A stretch of 34,492 bases of DNA from NCBI GenBank assembly GCA_002403105.1, contig DHHD01000045.1, positions 1-34,492 of the forward strand. Direction: 5' to 3'. The position numbers were made by a program, and so were the translations under genes. A model generated the notes under the pieces. That model did not search any database. It saw nothing but the letters and a program-made list of their open reading frames with translations, and was not told where the DNA came from. Source of the DNA: Anaerolineaceae bacterium UBA4781 (lineage in GTDB: Bacteria; Chloroflexota; Anaerolineae; Anaerolineales; Anaerolineaceae). This document shows, in pieces, positions 7,202 to 15,392 of this stretch (positions within the stretch are counted from its first letter, which is position 1; every line of letters starts with the position of its first letter).

Positions 7202-8502
7202 TGGATCCTGCGGCATTCAAGGTAAAAACGTTTTTCTTTGGCATCCCCCATGGAAAAAGTTTTGCGGGGTAGGGAACCATCCAATATCACGGTGCGGAAG
7301 AAATCATTCTTCTGCATGGCCGGAAGTAGAAAACCAATGTGATTTTCTTTCATACTTAATTCCTGCAGAACCGAATCACCATGGACATAATCCAGCGAGG
7401 TGCCTGGTTGTTTTTGAAGCAATGGATCTAAAAACTGCTGTAATGTTCCCACTGCCAGATTGGTAGAAGGTTGTACGAAATGAACTGAATGGAATTGCCC
7501 TTGTTGAAGTAATCCGATGCATTGTTTGGAAGTACTGCTTTTTACAAAAGTTTGCAATGCGGAGAAAGTATTGAATTCTTTGATTTCCAGCGCGTTTTGA
7601 TAAAAATCCTGCATTTCTGAAAAAATGTCTCCAGGATAATTAAACAAAATGCGATGGATAGGCTCGAATACCAAACTTTCATCATGGATATTTACTATTT
7701 CAACCAGCGCAAATCGTGCAGGATGATCGGCGGGGACGTTATCCTTTATTTTCTCCCAGATCGATTTGGCTGTTGCCAGAGAATGATTTCCGTCTCCAAC
7801 TGCGAATAAAAGCGGTGGAAGATTTTTTGTCAGGGCATACTTCTGTTTGAAATGTTGAGGTTCACCCAATGCTGAGAACACAGATTGTATCTTTTGGTCA
7901 CCATCCTTATCGGCCAGAAACCCTTTTAATGATCCACTTTCTTGCATCAGGTTGAAATCATATATTTTTTGAAAGCGTTGTTTATTCTCAGACAAGTAGG
8001 AAAACAACTCATCCTCCCGATCGTCGATCAGAACCATGATATGCGGGAGTTCAAGGAGCGCCTTTTCCCTGATCTTGATGCGGGGAGGGAGCCGATTGAG
8101 GATGGTCTCTTCGCTAGCCCGGATCAAGGATTCTGAATCCTTATGAAAATCGTATTGTTCCAGGTCAAGGTTGAGCAATAAACCCCGGCGTGTTTTTACT
8201 CCCAAATTCCTTTCGATATAAACGAAACCTTCGTATTGATCGAAAATCTTTTGATCGATGTAAGCTTGCATTAATTCATTGACCTTGCGGCTGTGTTCCT
8301 CTGCTTTGGGAGTTTCCAGGTACGCTTCGGGGAGGATCAATCGATAGGTAGAGGGCGAATCGCCGACCAAGCGTTCAACCTCAGCCCAATACTTCGGTTG
8401 GCTGGTGAATTGGTCACAGGCGATCACTGCCCATTTCTGCAGATCAATGCTTTCATTTGGCAAATAAAATACTGGTTTTTGATATGCATCATTATTTGAC
8501 AT
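7198..8502 (-). CDS. DUF1015 family protein
   Basis: A 434-residue cytoplasmic protein that matches DUF1015 as I remember it: the N-terminal AVIACDQFTSQPKYWAEVERLVGD, a RRGLLLNLDLEQYDF segment, the central VGDGNHSLATAKSIWE, and the HPARFALVEIVNIHDESL strand region. The family is widespread and its function is not firmly settled. The conserved GDGNHS motif suggests a bound ligand or an enzyme, but no reaction is assigned here. The ATG has GGAGA nine bases upstream, and a TACAAT box (8528-8533, minus strand) without a good -35 could be its promoter. It heads the operon DUF1015-M23-queG. Confidence 0.82.
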   Translation of the reverse strand: MSNNDAYQKPVFYLPNESIDLQKWAVIACDQFTSQPKYWAEVERLVGDSPSTYRLILPEAYLETPKAEEHSRKVNELMQAYIDQKIFDQYEGFVYIERNLGVKTRRGLLLNLDLEQYDFHKDSESLIRASEETILNRLPPRIKIREKALLELPHIMVLIDDREDELFSYLSENKQRFQKIYDFNLMQESGSLKGFLADKDGDQKIQSVFSALGEPQHFKQKYALTKNLPPLLFAVGDGNHSLATAKSIWEKIKDNVPADHPARFALVEIVNIHDESLVFEPIHRILFNYPGDIFSEMQDFYQNALEIKEFNTFSALQTFVKSSTSKQCIGLLQQGQFHSVHFVQPSTNLAVGTLQQFLDPLLQKQPGTSLDYVHGDSVLQELSMKENHIGFLLPAMQKNDFFRTVILDGSLPRKTFSMGDAKEKRFYLECRRIQ

Positions 8503-8540
8503 GGTTTTCTCCAGATGTTGATTTCTATTGTACCAAAGGG

Positions 8541-8577
8541 AGGTTAAAGAAAAAAAGCCATCTTGTGATGGCTTTTT
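8541..8577 (-). terminator. Rho-independent terminator after the DegV gene
   Basis: Read on the minus strand, GCCATC (8567-8572), loop ACAA and GATGGC (8557-8562) are flanked by A and T runs, with a seven-base T run after the stem. It separates degV from the DUF1015 operon. Confidence 0.88.
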
Positions 8578-8594
8578 GGGACAAAGATAATGAA

Positions 8595-9455
8595 TTACAT
8601 TCCAACCAGAAACGAAATTGCGATCACACCCGGTCCGGTATGTGTTCCGATTACCGGGCTGAGAGTTACCACCATCATTTCTGCAATTTCCTCTGGTTTG
8701 TATAGGTTTTCTAATTCGGCACGTAGATTTGCAGCATCTTCTTCCGCATCAACCTGTATGATAGCAAAATGAATGGGTCTTTTATTCCCAATTTTTTCTT
8801 GAGTGATCTCGATGAGACGCCGGATGGCTTTTTTCTTGGTGCGCACCTTTTCATAAGAATCCAATTTACCATCCTTATCGAAGTATAAGATTGGTTTCAG
8901 ATCCAACGCTGATCCTAACAGAGCAGAAGCACCACCGATACGTCCACCTTTATGGAGATATTCCAGAGTATCAACCACAAAATAGACGCCGATATTTTCA
9001 ACAGCTTTATGAGCTATTTCTTTGCATTCTTCAAAACTTCCATTCTTCTGGGCTAAGCGTGCCGTTGCAAGCGCAACAAGTCCCAACCCTGTACCGGTTG
9101 ATTTTGAATCAATAATTTCAATATCATTTGATGCAAGCATTTCTTTCGCTTGATTGGCTGAATTTACGGTTCCGGAAATACCAGTGGAAATATGGATGCT
9201 GATGACCTTATCTCCTTTATCAAGGATAGGTTTATAAACCTCGATGAATTCTTGTGGTGATGGCTGTGAAGTGGTTGGAACATCTTTTGCTGCCTTCAGC
9301 ATGGGATAAAAATCCTTTGCCTTTAAGTCGACACCGTCTTTGTAAGCCTTGTCTCCCCAAATCAAATGCAAGGGAATAACCTGGATATTCAATTCTTTAA
9401 TTAAATTATCTGGAATATATGCTGTACTATCTATTACAACGATGACTTTAGACAT
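8595..9455 (-). CDS. DegV family fatty-acid-binding protein
   Basis: DegV (FakB-like) proteins bind a fatty acid, which FakA then phosphorylates for phospholipid synthesis in organisms that have FakA. The 286-residue protein shows the family landmarks: VIVVIDSTAYIP at the N-terminus, DVPTTSQPSPQEF, ISIHISTGISGTVNSAN, DSKSTGTGLG, LEYLHKGGRIGGA, LKPILYFDKDGKLD, and the C-terminal THTGPGVIAISFL. The start at 9455 is chosen because AGAAGGAG lies six bases upstream; an in-frame ATG at 9506 would add residues through an AT-rich promoter-like region. A TATAAT (minus strand, 9484-9489) with no good -35 may drive it. No FakA is in the window. Confidence 0.92.
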   Translation of the reverse strand: MSKVIVVIDSTAYIPDNLIKELNIQVIPLHLIWGDKAYKDGVDLKAKDFYPMLKAAKDVPTTSQPSPQEFIEVYKPILDKGDKVISIHISTGISGTVNSANQAKEMLASNDIEIIDSKSTGTGLGLVALATARLAQKNGSFEECKEIAHKAVENIGVYFVVDTLEYLHKGGRIGGASALLGSALDLKPILYFDKDGKLDSYEKVRTKKKAIRRLIEITQEKIGNKRPIHFAIIQVDAEEDAANLRAELENLYKPEEIAEMMVVTLSPVIGTHTGPGVIAISFLVGM

Positions 9456-9552
9456 ATCCACTCCTTCTAAATTATTATTAAAAATTATAACCCGAATAGT
9501 TTTCATTCGTTACTACGAAAATTAAGCTATATGTAGATTTCACAAACCCGTT

Positions 9553-9558
9553 TATAAT
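9553..9558 (+). promoter_or_regulatory. Candidate -10 box for the rpsP operon, with about 100-base leader
   Basis: A perfect TATAAT at 9553-9558 stands before rpsP, but no convincing -35 box is found 15-18 bases upstream. The implied leader is about 100 bases and contains a 19-codon open frame (9574-9633) and an ATG-AAA-AAA-TAG mini-frame at 9634. The gap between degV and rpsP (about 210 bases) holds nothing else I can support. Confidence 0.35.
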
Positions 9559-9664
9559 AAACGAGTTAAAGAGATGAGGAATGACTTTGAAAGCGCATCC
9601 TTTCGCGCCCCTCGCAGTCAACTACCTCTATAAATGAAAAAATAGGAGATTGCAGGAGTAAGAC

Positions 9665-10009
9665 ATGGTAAAAATTAGATTACGAAGAACTGGTCTGCGA
9701 AACCAGGCAAGTTACCGAATTGTGGTTTGTGACAAGGAAGCACCTCGCGATGGTCGTTTCCTTGAGATTATAGGAACCTATAATCCACGCACAGAGCCAT
9801 TCTCATTTGAGGTTCAGGAAGACCGTGTTTATCACTGGCTGCTCAAGGGTGCACAACCGAGTGAATCATTGGCGAAATTATTCAAAGCAGTTGGGTTAAC
9901 CGAACGCTATGAAAAAGTAAAAGCCGGCGAGTCAGAAGAAACGGTCCTGAATGAAGCAAAAAGCTTCTATGAGAACAGAAAGATCAAGCTGCAAACCAGA
10001 AAAGATTAG
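9665..10009 (+). CDS. rpsP: Small ribosomal subunit protein bS16
   Basis: Begins MVKIRLRRTGLRNQASYRIVV, the bS16 N-terminus, followed by DGRFLEIIGTYNPR and the YHWLLKGAQPSESL helix region, the standard bS16 signature. bS16 binds 16S rRNA in the 5' domain and is required for assembly. At 114 residues it is longer than the typical 80-90; the extra is a charged C-terminal tail after about residue 82. AGGAG lies five bases before the ATG. It heads a plus-strand operon with the KH protein and rimM, a known neighbourhood for ribosome-maturation genes. The usual trmD and rplS do not follow. Confidence 0.97.
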   Translation: MVKIRLRRTGLRNQASYRIVVCDKEAPRDGRFLEIIGTYNPRTEPFSFEVQEDRVYHWLLKGAQPSESLAKLFKAVGLTERYEKVKAGESEETVLNEAKSFYENRKIKLQTRKD

Positions 10010-10038
10010 AAAAAGCATTTTCTATCAAAGGAGTTGAC

Positions 10039-10272
10039 GTGAAAGAATTGGTTGAATATATCGCGAAATCCTTAGTGGAAGATCCCACACAGGTTAGTGT
10101 GGTAGAAACAGAAGAAGGCGATCATATTCGCATCGAATTAACCGTTGCGAAAGAAGATATGGGTCGCATCATTGGAAAAGGTGGACGTGTTGCGAATTCC
10201 ATCCGCACCCTGCTGCGTGTAGCTGCAGCTCGCGAAGGAAAACGAGCGTCCCTGGATGTTATTGAACCATAA
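10039..10272 (+). CDS. khpA: KH-domain RNA-binding protein (KhpA-like)
   Basis: A 77-residue single type II KH domain. The RNA-contacting GxxG loop is GKGG, within MGRIIGKGGRVANSIRTLL (residues about 38-56), preceded by the IRIELTVAKED strand. KhpA binds many small and messenger RNAs and is often encoded between rpsP and rimM, as here. The start is GTG, with AAAGGAG six bases upstream. A small A/T-rich hairpin (TAGAAAA/TTTTCTA, 10007-10024) spans the rpsP stop and lies just before this ribosome site. Its TAA stop overlaps the rimM ATG by one base (TAATG). Confidence 0.93.
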   Translation: MKELVEYIAKSLVEDPTQVSVVETEEGDHIRIELTVAKEDMGRIIGKGGRVANSIRTLLRVAAAREGKRASLDVIEP

Positions 10273-10823
10273 TGGCTCAAAGTCCTTCCAATAAAAAAGG
10301 GATAAATAATGGCTCGCCCAAAAAAGGGGAGCCATTATTTTTAACTATTGGAAAGATCAGAAAACCGCACGGCGTAAGGGGTGAACTGTTGGTTGCGGTC
10401 CTGACGGAATTTCCTGAACGAATCAAACCAGGAAAGAAAGTTTTCGTGGGGGAAGGAAAGATCGAACGGAAAATCGAAACAGTACGGTTTCAAAATGATG
10501 GACTGCTCATTCGATTTGAGGGAATTGAAGATCGTGATGAAGCGGGATCATTTCGGAACGAGCTGATCTATATTCAAACGGCGAATTTACCAAAATTGTC
10601 AGAAAATGAATATTATTATCATGATCTCCTTAATATGCAGGTGAAAACAGAAAAAGGAGAGGTCCTTGGATCGGTCAGTGAGATCCTTGAAACAGGCGCG
10701 AATGATGTTCTGGTAGTTATTAAAGAGGAAAAAGAATATTTATTTCCGTTTATCAAACAAGTTATATTGGATGTAAACAAAGAGGAGAACGTTATACTCA
10801 TTAAAAAACAAGAATGGAAATGA
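10272..10823 (+). CDS. rimM: Ribosome maturation factor RimM
   Basis: RimM helps mature the 30S head and interacts with uS19. Residues about 25-105 form the RimM N-domain (FLTIGKIRKPHGVRGELLV, then ...FEGIEDRDEAGSFRNELIY). The C-terminal PRC-barrel-like part includes YYYHDLLNMQVKTEKGEVLG, TGANDVLVV and KEYLFPFIKQVI. The 183-residue length is normal, but the first 24 residues (MAQSPSNKKGINNGSPKKGE) are an uncharacteristic basic extension. This extension is encoded by a stretch containing a strong hairpin. The only usable ATG overlaps the khpA stop (TAATG) and has no well-placed Shine-Dalgarno site, so translation probably depends on coupling with khpA. Confidence 0.95.
   Translation: MAQSPSNKKGINNGSPKKGEPLFLTIGKIRKPHGVRGELLVAVLTEFPERIKPGKKVFVGEGKIERKIETVRFQNDGLLIRFEGIEDRDEAGSFRNELIYIQTANLPKLSENEYYYHDLLNMQVKTEKGEVLGSVSEILETGANDVLVVIKEEKEYLFPFIKQVILDVNKEENVILIKKQEWK
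10304..10342 (+). other. Terminator-like hairpin inside the rimM 5' coding region
   Basis: The left arm (10304-10319, AAATAATGGCTC then a bulged G then CCC) pairs with the right arm (10325-10339, GGGGAGCCATTATTT) around an AAAAA loop: 15 base pairs with one bulge, followed by T residues to 10341. The right arm's GAGCCATTA is also complementary to TAATGGCTC at 10270-10278, which contains the rimM start codon. The RNA could therefore adopt either of two exclusive folds. Whether this is regulatory is not shown by sequence alone. Confidence 0.6.
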
Positions 10824-10824
10824 C

Positions 10825-11928
10825 ATGGATGAAAAGAAATATTGGGTGGGATTTAACCATGTAAGGGGAATTGGCGCAGTACGGTTTCAACGACTGCTGG
10901 AATATTTCAAAGACCTTGAAACAGCCTGGAATGCAACTAAATCAGAATTAAGGAATGCCGGAATTGGCGAAAAACCTCTTGCAAATCTGATATCTTTTCG
11001 GCGGCAAAATGATCTTGATCAAATCTATGCAGGAATCAGAACGAAGGGTATTGAGATCATTGTTTCGACAGATCCAAATTATCCACAGCCATTAAGACAA
11101 ATTACCAATCCACCACCGGTTCTGTATGTGAAAGGAAAGATACTCGAAGAAGACTCTCGCTCTGTGGCAGTGGTGGGAACCAGAAAGATCACTGCTTATG
11201 GAAAGAATGTGGTACATGAATTGGGAAACCTGCTTGCTCAAAATCACATTACCGTTATCAGCGGAATGGCGCGGGGAGTAGATTCTGAAGCGCACCAGGC
11301 TATTCTTAACGCGGGAGGGCGAACTATTGCCGTACTGGGATGTGGAATTGATATTATCTATCCACCTGAAAATCATCAGCTTGCACAACAAATCATAGAA
11401 AATGGCGCTCTGATCAGCGATTACGCCCCCGGCACTCAACCGGAAGGGATCAATTTCCCACCAAGAAACCGCATTATTGCAGGCTTGTCAATGGCTACCA
11501 TCGTCATTGAAGCAGGTTTGCGGAGTGGAGCATTGATCACGGCTTCTTTCGCAGCGGACCAAGGTAAAGACGTGTTCGCAATACCAGGTTCGATCTATGC
11601 TCCACAGAGCAAGGGAACAAATAAATTGATCTTTGATGGCGCACATCCGCTTATTCGATTTGAAAGTATTTTTGAAATTTTAGACCTGGACAATGTACAA
11701 TATCAGAAGAAAATACAGATCGAACTTCCTACGGATGAGACTGAACTGTTGATACTAAAGATATTGCAAAAAGAAGCACTGCACATTGATGATGTGCAAG
11801 CAATCTCCGGTTTACCAATCGAACGGATCTCATCCACTCTGAGTTTTCTGGAATTGAAAGGGTTTGTGAAAAAAACCGGAAACATGATCTTTTCTGCAAT
11901 TTATGATTATAAAGAGGAGTATTCCTGA
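10825..11928 (+). CDS. dprA: DNA-processing protein DprA (Smf)
   Basis: DprA protects incoming single-stranded DNA and loads RecA during natural transformation, and is widely kept in bacteria. The 367-residue protein has an N-terminal helical (HhH/SAM-like) part (about 1-95), then the Rossmann-like DprA core with VAVVGTRKITAYG, VISGMARGVDSEAHQ, TIAVLGCGIDIIYPPENHQL, FPPRNRIIAGLS, VIEAGLRSGALITA and GSIYAPQSKGTN, all typical. It ends with a winged-helix region (about 300-365: ILKILQKEALHIDDVQAISG). The ATG is one base after the rimM stop, so it is co-transcribed. It takes the place where many genomes have trmD. Confidence 0.96.
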   Translation: MDEKKYWVGFNHVRGIGAVRFQRLLEYFKDLETAWNATKSELRNAGIGEKPLANLISFRRQNDLDQIYAGIRTKGIEIIVSTDPNYPQPLRQITNPPPVLYVKGKILEEDSRSVAVVGTRKITAYGKNVVHELGNLLAQNHITVISGMARGVDSEAHQAILNAGGRTIAVLGCGIDIIYPPENHQLAQQIIENGALISDYAPGTQPEGINFPPRNRIIAGLSMATIVIEAGLRSGALITASFAADQGKDVFAIPGSIYAPQSKGTNKLIFDGAHPLIRFESIFEILDLDNVQYQKKIQIELPTDETELLILKILQKEALHIDDVQAISGLPIERISSTLSFLELKGFVKKTGNMIFSAIYDYKEEYS

Positions 11929-11929
11929 A

Positions 11930-13018
11930 ATGCATGACGATTATTTTGCTGTGATCATGGCAGGCGGAGGAGGGACGCGCTTATGGCCGCTCTCTCGCCA
12001 GTCTACGCCAAAACAATTGTTAACCCTGTTTGGTGAGAAAACTTTCTTTCAGCTTGCAGTAGATCGACTTTCTCCGATCTTTTCTCCAGATCATATTATG
12101 GTTGTAACCGTTGCATCTCAGGTGGATGACCTGCGAGGTCAGGTGGATGCAATTCCATTGGAAAACTACCTGATCGAACCCATGCCACGGGGAACAGCTT
12201 CTGTTGTTGGTTACGCCGCAGAGATCTTGCAGAAAAACCATTCACAAGCTGTTATGGCAGTACTTACATCGGATCACATTATTGAAAATGAGTCTTTATT
12301 TCATACGCTCCTGGAAAATGCTTATACTGTTGCAAAAAAAGATCATTTGGTAACCCTGGGTATCCAACCGACATTCCCTGCAACAGGCTATGGATATATT
12401 CACAAAGGAGAAAAATTGGATGAATTCCCCTTTGATGCATATACCGTTCAAGCTTTTGTTGAAAAACCGGATCTGGCGCATGCAAAAGAGTACATGACTT
12501 TTAACGCATATTATTGGAATTCGGGTATGTTTATCTGGAAAGCAGAGGTCATTTTAGATGAATTCAATCGGCAAATGCCGATTTTATTTTCCAGCCTGGA
12601 AATTCTGGGGCAGCGTTATGGGAAAGAGGGGTATGAAGCTCTGCTTGCTGAAACCTGGGAGAAGATCACTCCCCAGACAATTGATTATGGTATTATGGAG
12701 CACGCCCAAAATGTGGCTACCATTCCAGCAGAAGCCCTGGGTTGGAGCGATGTGGGGAGCTGGGATTCCTTGTTTGAAATTGTTAAACCGGATGAAAATG
12801 GAAATATCACTCTTGCGGATAATTCCATTATCCATGAGAGCGGTAATTGCTTGATAAAAACAGATAACAATCAAAAGATGATTGTACTGGCAGGGCTGGA
12901 AGATATAATCATCGTAGATACGAAGGATGCGCTTCTGGTTTGCCAGAAAGGCCAATCGCAAAAAGTTCGTGAGATCGTCAACGAATTAAAACAGAAAAAA
13001 CTAGACCGATATTTATAG
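11930..13018 (+). CDS. manC: Mannose-1-phosphate guanylyltransferase
   Basis: Makes GDP-mannose from GTP and mannose-1-phosphate for envelope glycans. The nucleotidyltransferase signature is near the N-terminus: AVIMAGGGGTRLWPLSRQSTPKQLL (about residues 7-31, given here in motif form GGxGTRLWPxSRxxxPKQ). It is followed by LIEPMPRGTAS, LTSDHIIEN, GYGYIHKG, AFVEKPD, YYWNSGMFIWK, IDYGIMEHA and LGWSDVGSWDSL, the conventional family series. The 362-residue length fits the monofunctional form without a phosphomannose isomerase domain. The start at 11930 follows the dprA stop by one base with GAGGAG about ten bases upstream; an earlier in-frame ATG at 11903 lies inside dprA and is less likely. It is an unusual lodger between dprA and topA. 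Confidence 0.92.
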   Translation: MHDDYFAVIMAGGGGTRLWPLSRQSTPKQLLTLFGEKTFFQLAVDRLSPIFSPDHIMVVTVASQVDDLRGQVDAIPLENYLIEPMPRGTASVVGYAAEILQKNHSQAVMAVLTSDHIIENESLFHTLLENAYTVAKKDHLVTLGIQPTFPATGYGYIHKGEKLDEFPFDAYTVQAFVEKPDLAHAKEYMTFNAYYWNSGMFIWKAEVILDEFNRQMPILFSSLEILGQRYGKEGYEALLAETWEKITPQTIDYGIMEHAQNVATIPAEALGWSDVGSWDSLFEIVKPDENGNITLADNSIIHESGNCLIKTDNNQKMIVLAGLEDIIIVDTKDALLVCQKGQSQKVREIVNELKQKKLDRYL

Positions 13019-13028
13019 GAGCATGCAC

Positions 13029-15332
13029 GTGGAAGCGTATTGTGTCAAGTGTAAAGAAAAAAGGGAAATTAAAAATCCAACGCCGGGTTTCAATAAGCGC
13101 GGAACACCCATCACCACCGGACAATGCGGGGTGTGTGGAACAAAAATGGTACGCATCGGAAAAACCGAACAGCATACAGGGATGGAACCGATAAAGATTG
13201 AAAAAAAAGAAGTCCGCTCAGGAAAACTGGTCATTGTAGAATCTCCTGCCAAAGCCAAGACCATCGGGAATTATCTCGGTAAAGAATATAAGGTGAAAGC
13301 TTCGGTAGGGCATGTACGCGATCTATTGCGTTCTCAGCTCTCTGTGGATGTGGAAAATAATTTCACCCCCAAGTATCGCGTTCCGAATGAAAAACGTCCG
13401 ATCGTAAAAGAATTAACAAAGGATGTTCAAAGTGCTGAAGAGATCTATATCGCAACTGACCCTGACCGTGAAGGAGAAGCGATCGCCTGGCATTTAAAAG
13501 AATCAACCAATATGGATAATGCACGCGTGCATCGTGTGGTTTTTCACGAAATCACAAAGCCTGCCATCCAGGATTCATTTGCAAATCCGAAAGACATTGA
13601 TATGGATCTGGTGAATGCCCAGCAAGCCAGGCGAGTATTGGATCGGTTGGTCGGTTATAACCTGACACCACTGTTATGGCAAAAAGTACGTGGTAGATTA
13701 TCAGCCGGCAGAGTGCAGTCGATCGCAACCCGACTGATCGTAGAACGAGAACGCGAAATCGATGCGTTCATCCCTCAGGAATACTGGTCGGTTGAGGTTG
13801 AGTTCAAACCCGAAGATCTAAAGAAGACCTATCTGGCGCAATTGAACCAGGTAGATGGGAAAGAATTGTCGTTAACCAATAAAACAGCAGTAGATGAAAT
13901 TCTGGAGGATATTAAAAAAGCTGCCTATGTGATTGGGAAGATCAAGAAGGGGGAGAGAAAACGCAGTCCCTCATCCCCCTTTATTACCAGCACCTTGCAG
14001 CAGCAAGCTGCCCGCCAGTTAAACTTTCGCGCCAAACGCACGATGATGATCGCCCAGCAGCTTTATGAAGGCATCTCCCTGGAAGAGGGAGGTCAAACAG
14101 GTTTGATCACCTATATGAGAACGGATTCGACCAATGTTTCCCCGATCGCGTTGAATGAAGCACGGCAGTATATCCAATCGGTATTCGGAGAATCTTTTTT
14201 GCCACCCAGCCCCCGCCTGTATCACACCAGAGCTGCTGTAGCACAGGAAGCCCATGAAGCGATCAGGCCTACATCTGTTTACAGAACCCCTGAGAAGATT
14301 AAAGATCATTTAAGTCGTGATCAATATAAACTGTACCAGCTAATTTGGAAACGTTTTGTTGCTTCTCAAATGGAAAATGCTGTTTATGACACTATTTCTG
14401 TACAGATCGATGGAAAAGGAGAACAGCATCAGTATTTATTGCGTGCATCCGGATCCAAGGTCAGATTCCCCGGTTTTTTGGCTTTATATGAAGATGCGAA
14501 AGAAGAAGACCAAAAAGAGGGCGAAAAGAACATACAAATTCCTGATGGTATCTTTGAAGGGCAAAAGCAAAATCTTATCAACATCAATCCACAACAGCAT
14601 TTTACCCAACCGCCACCGCGATATTCTGAAGCAACGTTGATCCAGGCGTTGGAGAAATTTGGAATCGGACGACCTTCAACCTACGCACCCATCATTTCCA
14701 CCATTCAAACACGCGGATATGTGGAACGGGATGGAAGCAAGTTGAAACCGACAGAGATCGCGTATACCGTGAATGATTTGTTGGTGGAATATTTCCCGGA
14801 TGTATTAGAGATCAATTTCACAGCAGAAATGGAACAGGACCTGGATGAAATTGCCAATGGGAAAAAGGAATGGGTAGATGTTCTGAAAACCTTTTACAGC
14901 GCATTTGAACCACGCCTGGAACATGCGCGGGCTGATATGCCGGAGATGAATGCCGAACCTGAAAAAGTGGGGAAAGAATGCCCCCGCTGCGGTCATGATC
15001 TCATCATCCGTTGGGGACGGTATGGAAAATTTATCAGTTGCAGTAATTTTCCGGAATGCAAGTACACCGAAGCCTATCTTGAAAAGATCGGGGTGATCTG
15101 CCCGAAAGATGGCGGTGAAATTGTCATGCGAAAAACACGCAAAGGGCGCATCTTTTATGGATGTGAACATTATCCGAACTGTGATTTCACATCCTGGAAA
15201 AGGCCTGTTTCAACTCCGTGCCCTGCCTGCAAAGGACTTCTTACCATCAAGAATAGCAAGGAATTAGTTTGTGCTGATTGTGGGAACACATTTTCAACCG
15301 ATATCATTGAAAATCAAGAAGATATGGCATAG
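13029..15332 (+). CDS. topA: DNA topoisomerase I with an N-terminal zinc-ribbon (DUF5679-like) domain
   Basis: Type IA topoisomerase, relaxing negative supercoils. Residues about 1-45 form a separate Cys4 ribbon (YCVKCK ... GQCGVCGTKMVRIG), resembling DUF5679, before the Toprim domain (KLVIVESPAKAKTIGNYLG, ATDPDREGEAIAWH). The active-site tyrosine is in YMRTDSTNVS, with GRVQSIATRLIVERE and FGIGRPSTYAPIISTI also normal. The C-terminus has zinc modules: CPRCGHDLIIRWGRYGKFIS..., CPKDGGEIVMRKT..., and CPACKGLL...CADCG. The GTG at 13029 is favoured because AGGAG (13017-13021) is seven bases upstream. The ATG at 13023 is only one base from that site and would add two residues. It follows manC by about ten bases. 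Confidence 0.95.
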   Translation: MEAYCVKCKEKREIKNPTPGFNKRGTPITTGQCGVCGTKMVRIGKTEQHTGMEPIKIEKKEVRSGKLVIVESPAKAKTIGNYLGKEYKVKASVGHVRDLLRSQLSVDVENNFTPKYRVPNEKRPIVKELTKDVQSAEEIYIATDPDREGEAIAWHLKESTNMDNARVHRVVFHEITKPAIQDSFANPKDIDMDLVNAQQARRVLDRLVGYNLTPLLWQKVRGRLSAGRVQSIATRLIVEREREIDAFIPQEYWSVEVEFKPEDLKKTYLAQLNQVDGKELSLTNKTAVDEILEDIKKAAYVIGKIKKGERKRSPSSPFITSTLQQQAARQLNFRAKRTMMIAQQLYEGISLEEGGQTGLITYMRTDSTNVSPIALNEARQYIQSVFGESFLPPSPRLYHTRAAVAQEAHEAIRPTSVYRTPEKIKDHLSRDQYKLYQLIWKRFVASQMENAVYDTISVQIDGKGEQHQYLLRASGSKVRFPGFLALYEDAKEEDQKEGEKNIQIPDGIFEGQKQNLININPQQHFTQPPPRYSEATLIQALEKFGIGRPSTYAPIISTIQTRGYVERDGSKLKPTEIAYTVNDLLVEYFPDVLEINFTAEMEQDLDEIANGKKEWVDVLKTFYSAFEPRLEHARADMPEMNAEPEKVGKECPRCGHDLIIRWGRYGKFISCSNFPECKYTEAYLEKIGVICPKDGGEIVMRKTRKGRIFYGCEHYPNCDFTSWKRPVSTPCPACKGLLTIKNSKELVCADCGNTFSTDIIENQEDMA

Positions 15333-15345
15333 AACTTGCTATTAA

Positions 15346-15374
15346 TTGATATGAACTAATTGGATCAATAGAAT
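15346..15374 (+). promoter_or_regulatory. Sigma70-type promoter upstream of the two-span membrane protein
   Basis: TTGATA (15346-15351), exactly 17 bases, TAGAAT (15369-15374). Predicted start near 15381, just before the AGGAGA ribosome site at 15379-15385. It allows this last gene to be expressed independently of topA. Confidence 0.65.
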
Positions 15375-15392
15375 CCAACAGGAGAAGAAACC

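Noticed and set aside
10007..10024. A/T-rich hairpin between rpsP and the KH gene as a terminator
   Set aside because: The 7-bp stem is mostly A-T and lacks a T run after it; it may be chance, or may only modestly affect the KH ribosome site.
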